In this document: positions 1-7,033 of the stretch, one piece after another
Position numbering within the stretch: the first letter of the stretch is position 1
How the letters are laid out: each line of letters starts with the position of its first letter
IMG/VR virus record: IMGVR_UViG_3300046697_000246
Location: 1 to 64,000 of that record
Source of the DNA: a virus
DNA: 64,000 bases
Reading direction: 5' to 3' (one strand)
Translations under genes and position numbers: made by a program
Notes under the pieces: generated by a model
What the model was told of the DNA's origin: nothing
The model's database searches: none
The model's input: the letters and a program-made list of their open reading frames with translations, nothing else

Positions 1-24
1 GTTTTGCGCCTTTGCGCGGTTTTT

Positions 25-450
25 TCAGTTCCAGTTTTTCGGAAAATTTGTCGGCGTGGCCAAATATGAATTTGGAGAAAAAGCGTAACGCAGCGCCGAT
101 TTTGGGACGTTGAATTTTTCGACAACTCTCGAAACCCAATTTGGAGGCAAACAGCTTTTGCTCATGCCGATTTTTTCAGCCAGCGAAGCCAGTTTTTTTG
201 TGGCTGCCGATTGCGCCGCCCGCGCCGCCGGCACTGGAAAGCCAGGTCCCCAGCCCGCGAGCGTGCCAGCCGCCGAATTTTTTGCGTGCCATTGGTTGCA
301 AAAAATCGCGTCATCTCCGCGATGGCCAAGCAGATGCAGCTTGCCAATTTGTTTTTCGAGCCGCGAAAAAATGCGCTCGAAGGTTAATGCCTCGGTGTTG
401 ATCTTTACGATTACACCCTGTTTTGTTTCAAGAACTTTGAATTTTTTCAT
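25..450 (-). CDS. Hypothetical protein, 141 aa
   Basis: I do not recognise this protein. It starts with a Lys-rich strand-like segment, has an Ala-rich middle (about residues 58-95) and a C-terminus with several Asn and Pro. It lies on the minus strand like all genes of the first 3.4 kb, and its ATG is followed by an AT-rich gap up to the next gene. No signal peptide or membrane segment is visible. It is called because the frame is open, begins with a clear ATG and fits the strand of its neighbours; the plus-strand frames over it look like shadows. Confidence 0.6.
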   Translation of the reverse strand: MKKFKVLETKQGVIVKINTEALTFERIFSRLEKQIGKLHLLGHRGDDAIFCNQWHAKNSAAGTLAGWGPGFPVPAARAAQSAATKKLASLAEKIGMSKSCLPPNWVSRVVEKFNVPKSALRYAFSPNSYLATPTNFPKNWN

Positions 451-574
451 AGTGTTAATTTGTTGTTTTGTTTTCTGCTAACGACTACAGAATAACACAT
501 GCAAACCGCTTTGCAAGGAATGATTGAAGGAAAATGATGCCCATTGTTGGGCTAAACCGAAGTAGAATAACCCT

Positions 575-730
575 TTATTTACAAGGGTTTTTGCAATTAA
601 GCATGGACAATCTTTGCCTTTCCAGATTTGCACGCTTAAGATTTTTCAAGATTGCCGCCCGCTTTTTGACTGTTTTTTTCAAACCGCCAAGCCGGCCAAG
701 CGCAACCGCAAACGGATTTTTAGAACTCAT
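575..730 (-). CDS. Small basic protein, 51 aa
   Basis: A short Lys/Arg-rich protein. Near its start it has the pattern ALGRLGG followed by a run of Lys and Ala, a motif common in small phage and plasmid proteins of unknown role that may bind nucleic acid. I chose the internal ATG at 730 because the 22 residues upstream (to 796) do not look like the rest and the motif normally lies close to the start. The cassette ORF at 56635-56820 carries a similar RLGKLG segment. Function unknown. Confidence 0.5.
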   Translation of the reverse strand: MSSKNPFAVALGRLGGLKKTVKKRAAILKNLKRANLERQRLSMLNCKNPCK

Positions 731-895
731 GCCGGCCAGTGTAACAGCAAAGCGGTTTGGATTGCAAGCAAAATAATCTGTTGACAGGAACGGCAATCAG
801 TTTTTGTTGCAACCTGATACGATTGAAACAAAGTTGCCGAATATCAGCCCAAAAGACCGACGCCAGAAACTCCTGATATTGGACTTGCCTTGCCG

Positions 896-1459
896 TCATG
901 CGTCACCAGCAATGATGCTGTCGGCCAATGCCTGGTTGCCATTGTCCGCCGCTTTGACCGCCCGCCGTTCGCGCGCCATGAATGCTTCAGACGGTGCCTT
1001 GCCGTCGTCGCCGGTGTTGACTCGCCGCCGCCGACCGCCGTGTTTCTTTTCCCGATAACGCTTTGACCGCGCCGCGCTGGTGTGATCCTTCTCCCGATAC
1101 TTCGCAAAATTTAACGCAATGAAACCGCCAGAGACACGCACCAATCTTCGCCCGTCAAAGTCCGGTGTCCGGCTTTCCATCTCCGGTTCTCCCAAACGCT
1201 CAAGAGCCGCCAGTCCAATTTCAGCTTCCATCCCGGATCGGTGGATGATGCCGCTGCCAGCCGCCGCGACAAATCCATACCAACCAACCGGCACGACAAA
1301 CCCCGTTTCATCCAGAGACCGGACCTTGATTTGTTTCGCCGGTTCCCTCAATTCAAACGGCTCCGCCATGAGCAAAGCCGTGATGAACAATTCCCGCGCA
1401 GCGCGGTCAAGCCAGATTGTTGAGTCTAATATCCCGCAGTCAAGTTTTACAAATGCCAT
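896..1459 (-). CDS. Phage replication-type protein, 187 aa
   Basis: The N-terminal 45 residues (MAFVKLDCGILDSTIW, then an aromatic and Leu-rich helix) resemble the winged-helix start of phage replication-initiation and DnaD-like proteins, which begin with a statement such as 'KLDxxIlxSsiW'. The middle part is a beta-rich segment. A basic motif near residue 130 (KYREKDHTSAARSKRYREKK) is typical of the linker in such proteins and could contact DNA. The ATG at 1459 is chosen because a consensus promoter ends 8 nt before it. The three GTCACGC repeats next to the promoter suggest control by a repeat-binding protein, perhaps this one. The family assignment is inferred from pattern only. Confidence 0.6.
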   Translation of the reverse strand: MAFVKLDCGILDSTIWLDRAARELFITALLMAEPFELREPAKQIKVRSLDETGFVVPVGWYGFVAAAGSGIIHRSGMEAEIGLAALERLGEPEMESRTPDFDGRRLVRVSGGFIALNFAKYREKDHTSAARSKRYREKKHGGRRRRVNTGDDGKAPSEAFMARERRAVKAADNGNQALADSIIAGDA

Positions 1460-1467
1460 ATTCCAAC

Positions 1468-1496
1468 AGCATAAACCATGCGTCACGCCGTGTCAA
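1468..1496 (-). promoter_or_regulatory. Sigma70-type promoter of the replication-like gene
   Basis: On the minus strand TTGACA (1496-1491), a 17-bp spacer and TATGCT (1473-1468) form a near-consensus promoter. The -10 box ends only 8 nt before the ATG at 1459, so transcription would start almost at the start codon (leaderless or nearly so). One of three GTCACGC repeats lies inside the spacer. Confidence 0.75.
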
Positions 1497-1532
1497 GTGT
1501 GATGTCACGCGTAGCAAGCCGTAGCGTCACGC
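1482..1532. repeat. Three GTCACGC direct repeats, 22-bp period
   Basis: GTCACGC occurs at 1482-1488, 1504-1510 and 1526-1532, exactly 22 bp apart (two helical turns). The first copy is inside the promoter spacer and the others lie upstream of the -35 box. This spacing suggests operator sites or short iterons bound on one face of the DNA. Confidence 0.6.
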
Positions 1533-1697
1533 AAGCAGAAGCATACTACAGAGAAAAAACTCCCCGCCCGCGGCAAAATCCCCCAAATCCCGCCAATCCC
1601 AAATTCCCCCCATGTCAACACCAAGCCCGACCAATAAAAACGTCCCCAGCGCCAGCCAGACACCAAATTTCATGCGATTTACAAGCCTTTTCACCAT
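1527..1697 (-). CDS. Small membrane protein, 56 aa
   Basis: A short frame with a positively charged start (MVKRLVNRMKFGVW) followed by one hydrophobic segment of about 17 residues, then a Trp/Asp/Gly-rich part and a hydrophobic end. It would be a single-span inner-membrane protein with the N-terminus inside. Its stop lies within the repeat region that controls the next gene. An alternative ATG at 1673 gives 48 aa. No function is recognisable. Confidence 0.45.
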   Translation of the reverse strand: MVKRLVNRMKFGVWLALGTFLLVGLGVDMGGIWDWRDLGDFAAGGEFFLCSMLLLA

Positions 1698-1716
1698 TTT
1701 ACTCGTTTTTGCCGTT

Positions 1717-1848
1717 TTACCAGCTTAACCCAAATCCTGACCAAATGGATTGCCCAAAGCGGATTTTGTGAAAAGGAAAATGGCGAAGAACCACGATTTC
1801 AAGCTGGTTTCGGATTTGTGGAAAATCCTTGAAATTATACGCGCTCAT
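1717..1848 (-). CDS. Small protein, 43 aa
   Basis: The ATG at 1848 lies inside the last codons of the upstream gene (stop at 1835), the kind of overlap seen throughout this genome. The short product is rich in aromatic residues and has an amphipathic first half. It is followed after 19 nt by the small membrane protein gene. I cannot assign a function. Confidence 0.4.
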   Translation of the reverse strand: MSAYNFKDFPQIRNQLEIVVLRHFPFHKIRFGQSIWSGFGLSW

Positions 1849-2050
1849 TTTGACCTTTCGGCGGGTAGTCAGATGATTTGTCGCACTCTTGCTGCATCCA
1901 CTCTGCGAGCGTCTGATTGTAGAGCCGCGCCGTGCGGACATACCAGCCCTTGCGAGCCAATGTCACGCGCAAGTGAATGTGTCCAGTGGCCGCCACGCCG
2001 TCTGTCAGCGGGCGGCCAACTGGATTGGTCGTTTTGTGTGGGACACTCAT
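1835..2050 (-). CDS. Ribbon-helix-helix-like protein, paralogue 1
   Basis: 71 aa. It is closely similar over about 55 residues to the protein at 55843-56157: both have the sequence VAATGHIHLRV, then ARK, WYVR, AR, LAEWMQ and a YPPK end. A strand followed by two helices with LAEWM fits the ribbon-helix-helix DNA-binding fold of small antitoxin or repressor proteins that act on a long list of residues. The gene lies 1 nt downstream of the 65-aa gene and overlaps the next small gene. It may be a DNA-binding regulator; the fold is inferred, the paralogy is seen. Confidence 0.6.
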   Translation of the reverse strand: MSVPHKTTNPVGRPLTDGVAATGHIHLRVTLARKGWYVRTARLYNQTLAEWMQQECDKSSDYPPKGQNERV

Positions 2051-2051
2051 G

Positions 2052-2249
2052 TTATTCGATTTCCTTGTATGATTTCACGTCGGACATTTTCATGCCCAAT
2101 TTCCCCACGGCCTGCTCGATGGTTTTGCCCTCGGAAAAGTCCGTGAAATGTTGGTTGAACTCAATCCAAAATGTCATGGTGTCTTGGTCTTGGTTTAGTG
2201 CGTGGCAGCAGGCCGTTCCTACCCGGTGGATTTGGTTTTCGATTGACAT
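2052..2249 (-). CDS. Hypothetical protein, 65 aa
   Basis: A small acidic protein with a Cys pair (CC) near residue 14 and a C-terminal half that looks helical. It is followed after 1 nt by the ribbon-helix-helix-like gene, so the two are probably translated together. A structured intergenic segment (2279-2330) lies just upstream and would be part of its 5' leader. Not recognised. Confidence 0.5.
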   Translation of the reverse strand: MSIENQIHRVGTACCHALNQDQDTMTFWIEFNQHFTDFSEGKTIEQAVGKLGMKMSDVKSYKEIE

Positions 2250-2278
2250 AAATTTTATTTCTGGTTTAATTGTGTGGT

Positions 2279-2330
2279 CGGGCGCGGCCCCGTTGAGACT
2301 AGCTCAAAATTGCAGTAAATTCCGCGCCCG
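2279..2330 (-). ncRNA. Nested hairpin in an intergenic leader
   Basis: A perfect 9-bp stem (CGGGCGCGG 2279-2287 with CCGCGCCCG 2322-2330) encloses a second perfect 5-bp hairpin (2293-2297 with 2303-2307, loop of 5). It lies between the stop at 2338 and the start at 2249 on the transcribed strand. There is no T-run directly after it, so it looks more like a structured leader or processing site than a simple terminator. Confidence 0.4.
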
Positions 2331-2337
2331 GCATTCT

Positions 2338-3306
2338 TTATTTTCCGTGATCGCTCAAAAGAGCGTAGCCATTCTTCGATTCGATTTTTTCGCGCCTCAA
2401 TCCGGCCAAAATCGCAGCCCGAACATATCTGGCATCCCCGTTGCAAACGGCCATCAATTCGGCTGCGCGATAATGCTTGGAAATATCCAGCGCGTGCCGA
2501 TCCGCAAAAGACTGCGTTCCGGCGACACAATTTCCCGCGCGCTGACTATCAGCGGCGCACACAAAGACACCATTCGCCGCGCCAGAATCCAGCAGCGCTG
2601 TCAATGCCGCTGTATCACGTTGCGCAGCGCGGGCGAAAAAGGCATCGCTTGCGGCGCGAATTGTCCCCCGCACGTCATAGCGGCCATTCGCGCCGGTGAT
2701 ATGATATTCTTCTGCGCCTTGTTTCCATGCCGGGCTTGCTGCCGCGCCCTGGCTCGCTGGAGTAACCACCACAGCCCACCCCGCCGGGCACAGGCGTCGC
2801 ATGGCGCGCACTGCGCGCTTGGTTTGGAGCGTGGTCATAGGAGAGATTTTGTTTTTAGCCGTGCGCCAGCCATACCCCGCCGCGAGGAAATACAGGCCAC
2901 CCAATGCTGTCTCGCGCCAAACTATGTCTCCGTTAGCCCAGCAATTTTTTCGCAAAAATGCGTAGTCAGCAGTGGTGTCTTTCATTCGAGAATCCCAAGG
3001 AGAGCGGCAGCCGAGGGTGGCATTAGCCGCCCCGCTATTGGTGATCTTATTCGCCGGAATACAGGCGTATCGGACATACGCGCGGCCACCGCGCCCACTT
3101 GTGCGGACGGCGCAAGCACCGACGCACTCGCTGTCAGCCGGATATCCGTAGCAATTCGGGACTCCGCCGCCGTGCTCGACATTGGCTGCGAGTCCGGTCT
3201 TGGATTTTGCCACCTCGCGGATTGTCTCCGCGAGGACGGTGAAAGGATTAACCGTGCGGGATCTTTTTTTGGAGGCGAGGCATTCTGCGATTTCTGGATT
3301 TTTCAT
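2338..3306 (-). CDS. Hypothetical protein, 322 aa
   Basis: The protein has a basic N-terminus, a Cys-rich middle (at least six Cys between residues 50 and 120) and an Ala/Arg-rich, mostly helical C-terminus ending in the pattern YRAAELMAVCNG and RYVRAAILAGL, which resembles short repeat helices. No catalytic motif is clear. I chose the ATG at 3306 rather than 3360 because the 40 nt before it match, hairpin and all, the leader in front of the gene at 56404. It is the first gene of a minus-strand run that ends with the ribbon-helix-helix-like paralogue. Confidence 0.55.
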   Translation of the reverse strand: MKNPEIAECLASKKRSRTVNPFTVLAETIREVAKSKTGLAANVEHGGGVPNCYGYPADSECVGACAVRTSGRGGRAYVRYACIPANKITNSGAANATLGCRSPWDSRMKDTTADYAFLRKNCWANGDIVWRETALGGLYFLAAGYGWRTAKNKISPMTTLQTKRAVRAMRRLCPAGWAVVVTPASQGAAASPAWKQGAEEYHITGANGRYDVRGTIRAASDAFFARAAQRDTAALTALLDSGAANGVFVCAADSQRAGNCVAGTQSFADRHALDISKHYRAAELMAVCNGDARYVRAAILAGLRREKIESKNGYALLSDHGK

Positions 3307-3308
3307 AA

Positions 3309-3346
3309 TTTTGTCTGTGTTATTTTCACTTCCCGCATCCGGCGGG
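3309..3346 (-). promoter_or_regulatory. Hairpin leader, copy 1
   Basis: The leader of the 3306 gene contains a hairpin CCCGC-loop-GCGGG (3332-3346), then AAGTGAA and AACACAGACAAAA just before the ATG. The gene at 56404 has the same layout with a CCCGG-loop-CCGGG stem. The stem bases differ but pairing is kept, so the structure itself seems selected. Confidence 0.55.
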
Positions 3347-3375
3347 TCGGTCGTAATCATCTTGATTACAGGGAC

Positions 3376-3403
3376 AAGATACCATATCCAGTAATTATGT
3401 CAA
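3376..3403 (-). promoter_or_regulatory. Promoter of the 3306 gene cluster
   Basis: Minus strand TTGACA (3403-3398), 16-bp spacer, TATCTT (3381-3376). The -35 box sits in TGTGTTGACATAA, which is repeated 48 bp upstream (around 3441-3453) and shares TGTGTTGACA with the region upstream of the 56404 gene (56499-56512), so a family of related promoters is likely. Confidence 0.6.
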
Positions 3404-3513
3404 CACATTATTTGTAGTTTTATTCATTTGATTTTTAACGAGTTATGTCAACACAACGGAAATTGACTTATCGGTGATTGGCTCTGCCCATCCATTTTCA
3501 GCCGACTTGCAGA

Positions 3514-3696
3514 TTACGAGCGACGCGAGCGACGCCGATCCAGACCGGTGATGGAAGCCTCGATCTGAGACACCCCTACAGGTTGTGCTTGTGGTGTTTT
3601 TGGGTGCCCGATTTTGGATTGAACCTGGTCAAAAACCACAAGAGCCATCAAACCCGCGTGGATAAAGGAGAATATGACGCATCCAATTAAATACAA
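3514..3696 (-). CDS. Possible small membrane protein, 60 aa
   Basis: An open frame with a TTG start, one hydrophobic segment near the N-terminus (about residues 3-23) and a polar, Arg-rich tail. It fills much of the 450-nt interval between the genes at 3306 and 3807, on the same strand as its neighbours. With no ATG and no recognisable family it may be spurious. Apart from promoter-like repeats near 3376-3450, I see nothing else in this interval. Confidence 0.3.
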   Translation of the reverse strand: MYLIGCVIFSFIHAGLMALVVFDQVQSKIGHPKTPQAQPVGVSQIEASITGLDRRRSRRS

Positions 3697-3806
3697 TGGA
3701 TATTGTGCATCTATAATTCGACCTCGGATGCTACAACCCAGCAGGCCGGGGGAGGGGTTTTGGGGTGGCCGGGTGGCGGACGAATATGACGTTATGCCCC
3801 ATATCT

Positions 3807-4376
3807 CTATCCTTGCTCAATTTCCGCCGGTAAGGGGGTGGTGTCAATCAACTTTGGTAGATTTACGGCATGGATGGTGTCGGGGGCTTGATTTTTGGGT
3901 AAATGAATCTCTGTTTTCTGTTGGAGGTAGAATTTTGGGGTGGAAACAGGTTCGTCTGAATCGGCAGTTTTTGATGTGGCCGGTCTGGATTTATCGGTTT
4001 GGGCTGCGGCATAGGCAAAGGACTTAGCGACATCGGCTGCGGCTTTGAAGGTATCGGTCATGGCTTTCACAGAAGCAATTTCTTCTTCATCGAGCACGTC
4101 GTGTTTTTTGACACGCTCGCTGATTTCGAGGGCGGTTTCGTAAAGGATGTTGGTGCAATTTTCTCCGATGGCGTTATAGACGAAGTGTTGGATTTCCTGA
4201 TCAATAATATAGCCGCGCGCGACGAGTTTGATGAAAGCCTTGTTGAGTTCGTTATTGTTCTGTGTTTTGATGATTTTCCTGATTTTATCGGCGACGGATT
4301 TAGTGAAGGCGAGCGGGGTGTCAGACTGCGTTGCCGGCAGGATGTCAATGGAGTAGATGCCTTTTCGTTTGGCCAT
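3807..4376 (-). CDS. Helical protein next to terminase, 189 aa
   Basis: A Lys-, Glu- and Asp-rich, mainly helical protein with a Pro-rich tail. It follows the terminase large subunit and the Cys-rich gene on the same strand. The position would suit a small terminase subunit or other packaging factor, but no helix-turn-helix is clear at the N-terminus, so this is only contextual. The ATG at 4376 is preferred over 4412 because it starts 14 nt after the upstream stop and begins with a basic MAKRKG. Confidence 0.6.
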   Translation of the reverse strand: MAKRKGIYSIDILPATQSDTPLAFTKSVADKIRKIIKTQNNNELNKAFIKLVARGYIIDQEIQHFVYNAIGENCTNILYETALEISERVKKHDVLDEEEIASVKAMTDTFKAAADVAKSFAYAAAQTDKSRPATSKTADSDEPVSTPKFYLQQKTEIHLPKNQAPDTIHAVNLPKLIDTTPLPAEIEQG

Positions 4377-4390
4377 GATGATAATGTGGA

Positions 4391-4732
4391 CTATTTGTTG
4401 TGGGAACGCCAACCGAAAGTAAATTGCGTGCTGATGTCATCTCCCCAGCAGGAGGCGTTTAGGATACCGCATTTAATTTCGGTGGAACAATAACAGCCAA
4501 GACCCCGGAATTCTTTTGAGAGCGGGGATCCGCAGGTTCGGAGTGGGGGATAAAAGACGGGGCAATGTCGGCAGGCTCGGTAACGGCGGTAGGTGAGCCA
4601 GAATGGTGCCTGGGTCATGGGTTTGAGCCAGAGGAACCAGGCGGCGCGGATGCGGCTGGCAGACTTGGCCGGCGAGAGGATGCAGGCGATGACGGCGACG
4701 GCGAGAGCGGACAGTAAGCGGATGGTTCTCAT
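4391..4732 (-). CDS. Cys-rich protein with signal-like N-terminus
   Basis: 113 aa. The first 25 residues (a basic start, then LLSALAVAVIACIL and SPAKSA) look like a Sec signal peptide. The rest holds eight Cys in the order CRHC, C, CYC, C, C, suggesting a zinc-binding or disulphide-bonded domain. The start ATG overlaps the terminase stop (ATGA), so it is translated with the terminase. Exported proteins next to a terminase are unusual. Function unknown. Confidence 0.6.
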   Translation of the reverse strand: MRTIRLLSALAVAVIACILSPAKSASRIRAAWFLWLKPMTQAPFWLTYRRYRACRHCPVFYPPLRTCGSPLSKEFRGLGCYCSTEIKCGILNASCWGDDISTQFTFGWRSHNK

Positions 4733-6270
4733 AATCCGACAGAGGAGACACCGGAAGCGGCGTGATCGCGTTTCCAGTCCATTAAGAGGTTGTGGTTCAA
4801 CTCCTCAAAACATTCAGTGGCGACGGCGTAGGTGATGGCGTCGAAAATGTGTTTATGCTTCGACCCCTTGTCAATCGTCGAGTATTGCCCCCGACCTTTG
4901 CACAGTGATTTACACATCTGGATTGCATTTGGTGTTTTCGAGTTTGAAAAGAAGATGCGGCCTTGGAACAGAAGTTTGCGGAACAAATCAATGCGCTGCC
5001 TCACCGTCTCGTTTGTCCTTCGGCCTCGCATTGCCGCCACCAGCGTTATTTTACCATCCGATGATTCGGCTACAAGTTGATGCTGGAAACGTCCCCCCAA
5101 CGGCTCCTTGGTGTCGAATGCGCTTTTATCCGACCAATGATCCCAGATAATTGAGTTGCCAGTGAATTTCTCCCAGAACCGCATCTTGGCCATTGCTTCC
5201 CGAACAAAGTCGTCTATCAAATGATCCTCGCCAACGATGACCGTTTCATCCAGAATCTTGAAGTAGGACACGGGTTTTATCACCGTCTTTCTGATCCCGC
5301 GCTCATCGGTGACTTCGCGCGACTCATCGCGGACATACTTTTCAATGATGGCCATCGCGCTGTTCACAGACTCCCCGATGTCCCAACCGGCAACAAGCTG
5401 GAAGCAGTCCGGTTCCGGCAACAGAAGTTCCGGTGTTGGATTGCTCCGCGTCTCGATTTCGCCGATGACGTGGAATAATGGACGAAACACGCCAAGAAAC
5501 AAGGCATTCTCGCTGGCCGTTACCCACTTGCCTTCAATGTAGCGCGCATACAAATCCGGGTCAGTGGCATATTGGGATTTGACGAGTTCAATTTCCGCCG
5601 GTGAGGAATAAATGTTGTCAGACAAGTCAAACTGCACCAATCCAAGTTGATCTTTGAGAGCCTTCAGCTTGTCGTCGAACTCATCGTCTTGCCCCAGTTC
5701 AAACCACATTTTGTAAATCCAAGAGGCGGCGCCTTCATCCGCCGGATTGCAGTCCCCTAAAAAAAGCAGTTCATTGTCTTTAAGATTTGGCATTCTCAAA
5801 GCCAAGACCCAGGTTGAAAAGGTTTTTAACTTTTTGAACAAATCCAGTTCGGTCACATAAATCATGGAGAACGATTTGTTTTTGAACCGCTTCTCAACAT
5901 CTTCCTCGTGCGACAAGGAATGGAGTTGAATCTTCACCCCCTCGCCGAATTTATTAAAAACGATGCACGACGGCTTTTTCGACGACCCCTCGTTATACGG
6001 CTTCTTTTTGAACTTCAATCCGAAGTGCGGAATTACCCAATCCATGAGTTGTTGCCAGATGCCGCTATCCGTGCCTGCGCCGAGCGTCAAGGTGACGAGC
6101 GCGATATTGCCAAGCCTCGTGTTCCATGCGTGGTCACACACGATATGCAGGCAGTTTATGGTTTTCGTTGACAATCTCGTGCCCGAAGCAAGCGTGAGAC
6201 GTTTCTTTTTACAGACGCTCATCAGCAACTCCCCTTTGGGGTTCATCGGCTTGAGCAGATAATCAGACAT
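4729..6270 (-). CDS. terL: Terminase large subunit
   Basis: ATP-driven DNA packaging motor, 513 aa, with an N-terminal ATPase and a C-terminal RNase-H-like nuclease. ATPase: a variant Walker A near residues 28-37 (ASGTRLSTKT in place of the usual Gly-rich loop), a Walker B with MIYVTELD near 136-143, and a coupling segment LGDCNPAD near 171-178. Nuclease: candidate metal-binding Asp residues at 297 (VAGWDIGES), 377 (IIWDHWSD) and 477 (FDAITYA). Length and order are normal for phage terminases. The gene diverges from the head genes and is coupled to the Cys-rich gene by an ATGA overlap. Confidence 0.9.
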   Translation of the reverse strand: MSDYLLKPMNPKGELLMSVCKKKRLTLASGTRLSTKTINCLHIVCDHAWNTRLGNIALVTLTLGAGTDSGIWQQLMDWVIPHFGLKFKKKPYNEGSSKKPSCIVFNKFGEGVKIQLHSLSHEEDVEKRFKNKSFSMIYVTELDLFKKLKTFSTWVLALRMPNLKDNELLFLGDCNPADEGAASWIYKMWFELGQDDEFDDKLKALKDQLGLVQFDLSDNIYSSPAEIELVKSQYATDPDLYARYIEGKWVTASENALFLGVFRPLFHVIGEIETRSNPTPELLLPEPDCFQLVAGWDIGESVNSAMAIIEKYVRDESREVTDERGIRKTVIKPVSYFKILDETVIVGEDHLIDDFVREAMAKMRFWEKFTGNSIIWDHWSDKSAFDTKEPLGGRFQHQLVAESSDGKITLVAAMRGRRTNETVRQRIDLFRKLLFQGRIFFSNSKTPNAIQMCKSLCKGRGQYSTIDKGSKHKHIFDAITYAVATECFEELNHNLLMDWKRDHAASGVSSVGL

Positions 6271-6279
6271 AAATTTTTA

Positions 6280-6308
6280 TTGACGGCGGCGGCATTTTGA
6301 TGTAAGAC
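6280..6308 (+). promoter_or_regulatory. Promoter for the head-gene operon
   Basis: TTGACG (6280-6285), 17-bp spacer, TAAGAC (6303-6308), in the divergent region between the terminase gene and the plus-strand head genes. It would start transcription about 35 nt before the ATG at 6349. Confidence 0.5.
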
Positions 6309-6348
6309 ATTGATTAACGATAGCAACAAATTAAAATCTTTCAACAAA

Positions 6349-6705
6349 ATGAGAACACAAATTCTTCGCGCGCCCGACATTGCGGATGCCGCCCCAGCCG
6401 GCGGCGGTGGCGCTCCCACATCAACCGAGGAACCCGGAGCCGTTGACAACCGGCTTTCGCTCGACCCGTCAGCGGACGAGTTCAAGGGCTACGTTGACGA
6501 GTGGGAGGATGGGCAGGAATACGTAATCACGCTCAAGGCCACGCAGATTTCTCCCGGCGAACTCACCGTCACGGAAATCCAAGACGCCAAGCCCGCCGGG
6601 GACGCCGAGGCCAAGCCCGGCGACGAGGAAGCAGGCGAGCCGCCGGCCACGGAGATTGACACCACGACCGACAATCCCGCCATCAAGAACTTGATGAAGG
6701 AATAA
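6349..6705 (+). CDS. Acidic Pro/Gly-rich virion-module protein
   Basis: 118 aa, low complexity at both ends: an Ala/Gly/Pro-rich start and an Asp/Glu/Pro-rich end around a short ordered centre (about residues 40-75, with YVDEWEDGQEYVITLKATQI). It is the first plus-strand gene and precedes the portal. The ATG at 6349 is preferred over 6310 because it is preceded by an A-rich stretch and leaves a leader after the promoter. It could be a small head or assembly factor; nothing specific is recognisable. Confidence 0.6.
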   Translation: MRTQILRAPDIADAAPAGGGGAPTSTEEPGAVDNRLSLDPSADEFKGYVDEWEDGQEYVITLKATQISPGELTVTEIQDAKPAGDAEAKPGDEEAGEPPATEIDTTTDNPAIKNLMKE

Positions 6706-6737
6706 TTTTTGTGGCCACGTTACGGCCAACAATAAAA

Positions 6738-6778
6738 GAAGGCGGCGCGGTTGTCCCATGAGACTGCCCGCCGCCTTC
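6738..6778 (+). other. Intergenic hairpin before the portal operon
   Basis: A perfect 10-bp stem, GAAGGCGGCG (6738-6747) with CGCCGCCTTC (6769-6778), and a 21-nt loop. No T-run follows it, so it is more likely an RNA-processing or attenuating hairpin than a strong terminator. Confidence 0.45.
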
Positions 6779-6787
6779 CGCGTAAAT

Positions 6788-7033
6788 ATGAGCAAACAAA
6801 ACACAGATAGCCGGGTGCGCTTTGGGTGGACGTATTCACTCGACGGCGATCCTCAAATAATCTTTGAGAAGAAACCCAAAGACAACTTTCCCGGTGCGTG
6901 TGTTTATCCTGGTGCGTTTGCCGTTGCGGTGCTCCCGATGCCGTTCACGTCCGCACACCGAAGGGCAGTTATTCGGCAGTTCCAAAAAAACGTCCATCCA
7001 TCCCGACTATTTGGAAAACAAAATGAGCGTTGA
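6788..7033 (+). CDS. Small protein overlapping the portal start
   Basis: 81 aa, basic, with a beta-rich middle (VYPGAFAVAVLPM) and a basic end. Its last codons overlap the portal ATG by 11 nt, implying coupled translation. I chose the ATG at 6788 because the earlier ATG at 6758 lies inside the hairpin. Not recognised. Confidence 0.5.
   Translation: MSKQNTDSRVRFGWTYSLDGDPQIIFEKKPKDNFPGACVYPGAFAVAVLPMPFTSAHRRAVIRQFQKNVHPSRLFGKQNER

Noticed and set aside
1750-3417. 555-codon plus-strand open frame
   Set aside because: It runs antisense to five minus-strand genes and has no recognisable domain; Arg/Cys/Ser-rich composition is that of an antisense shadow.
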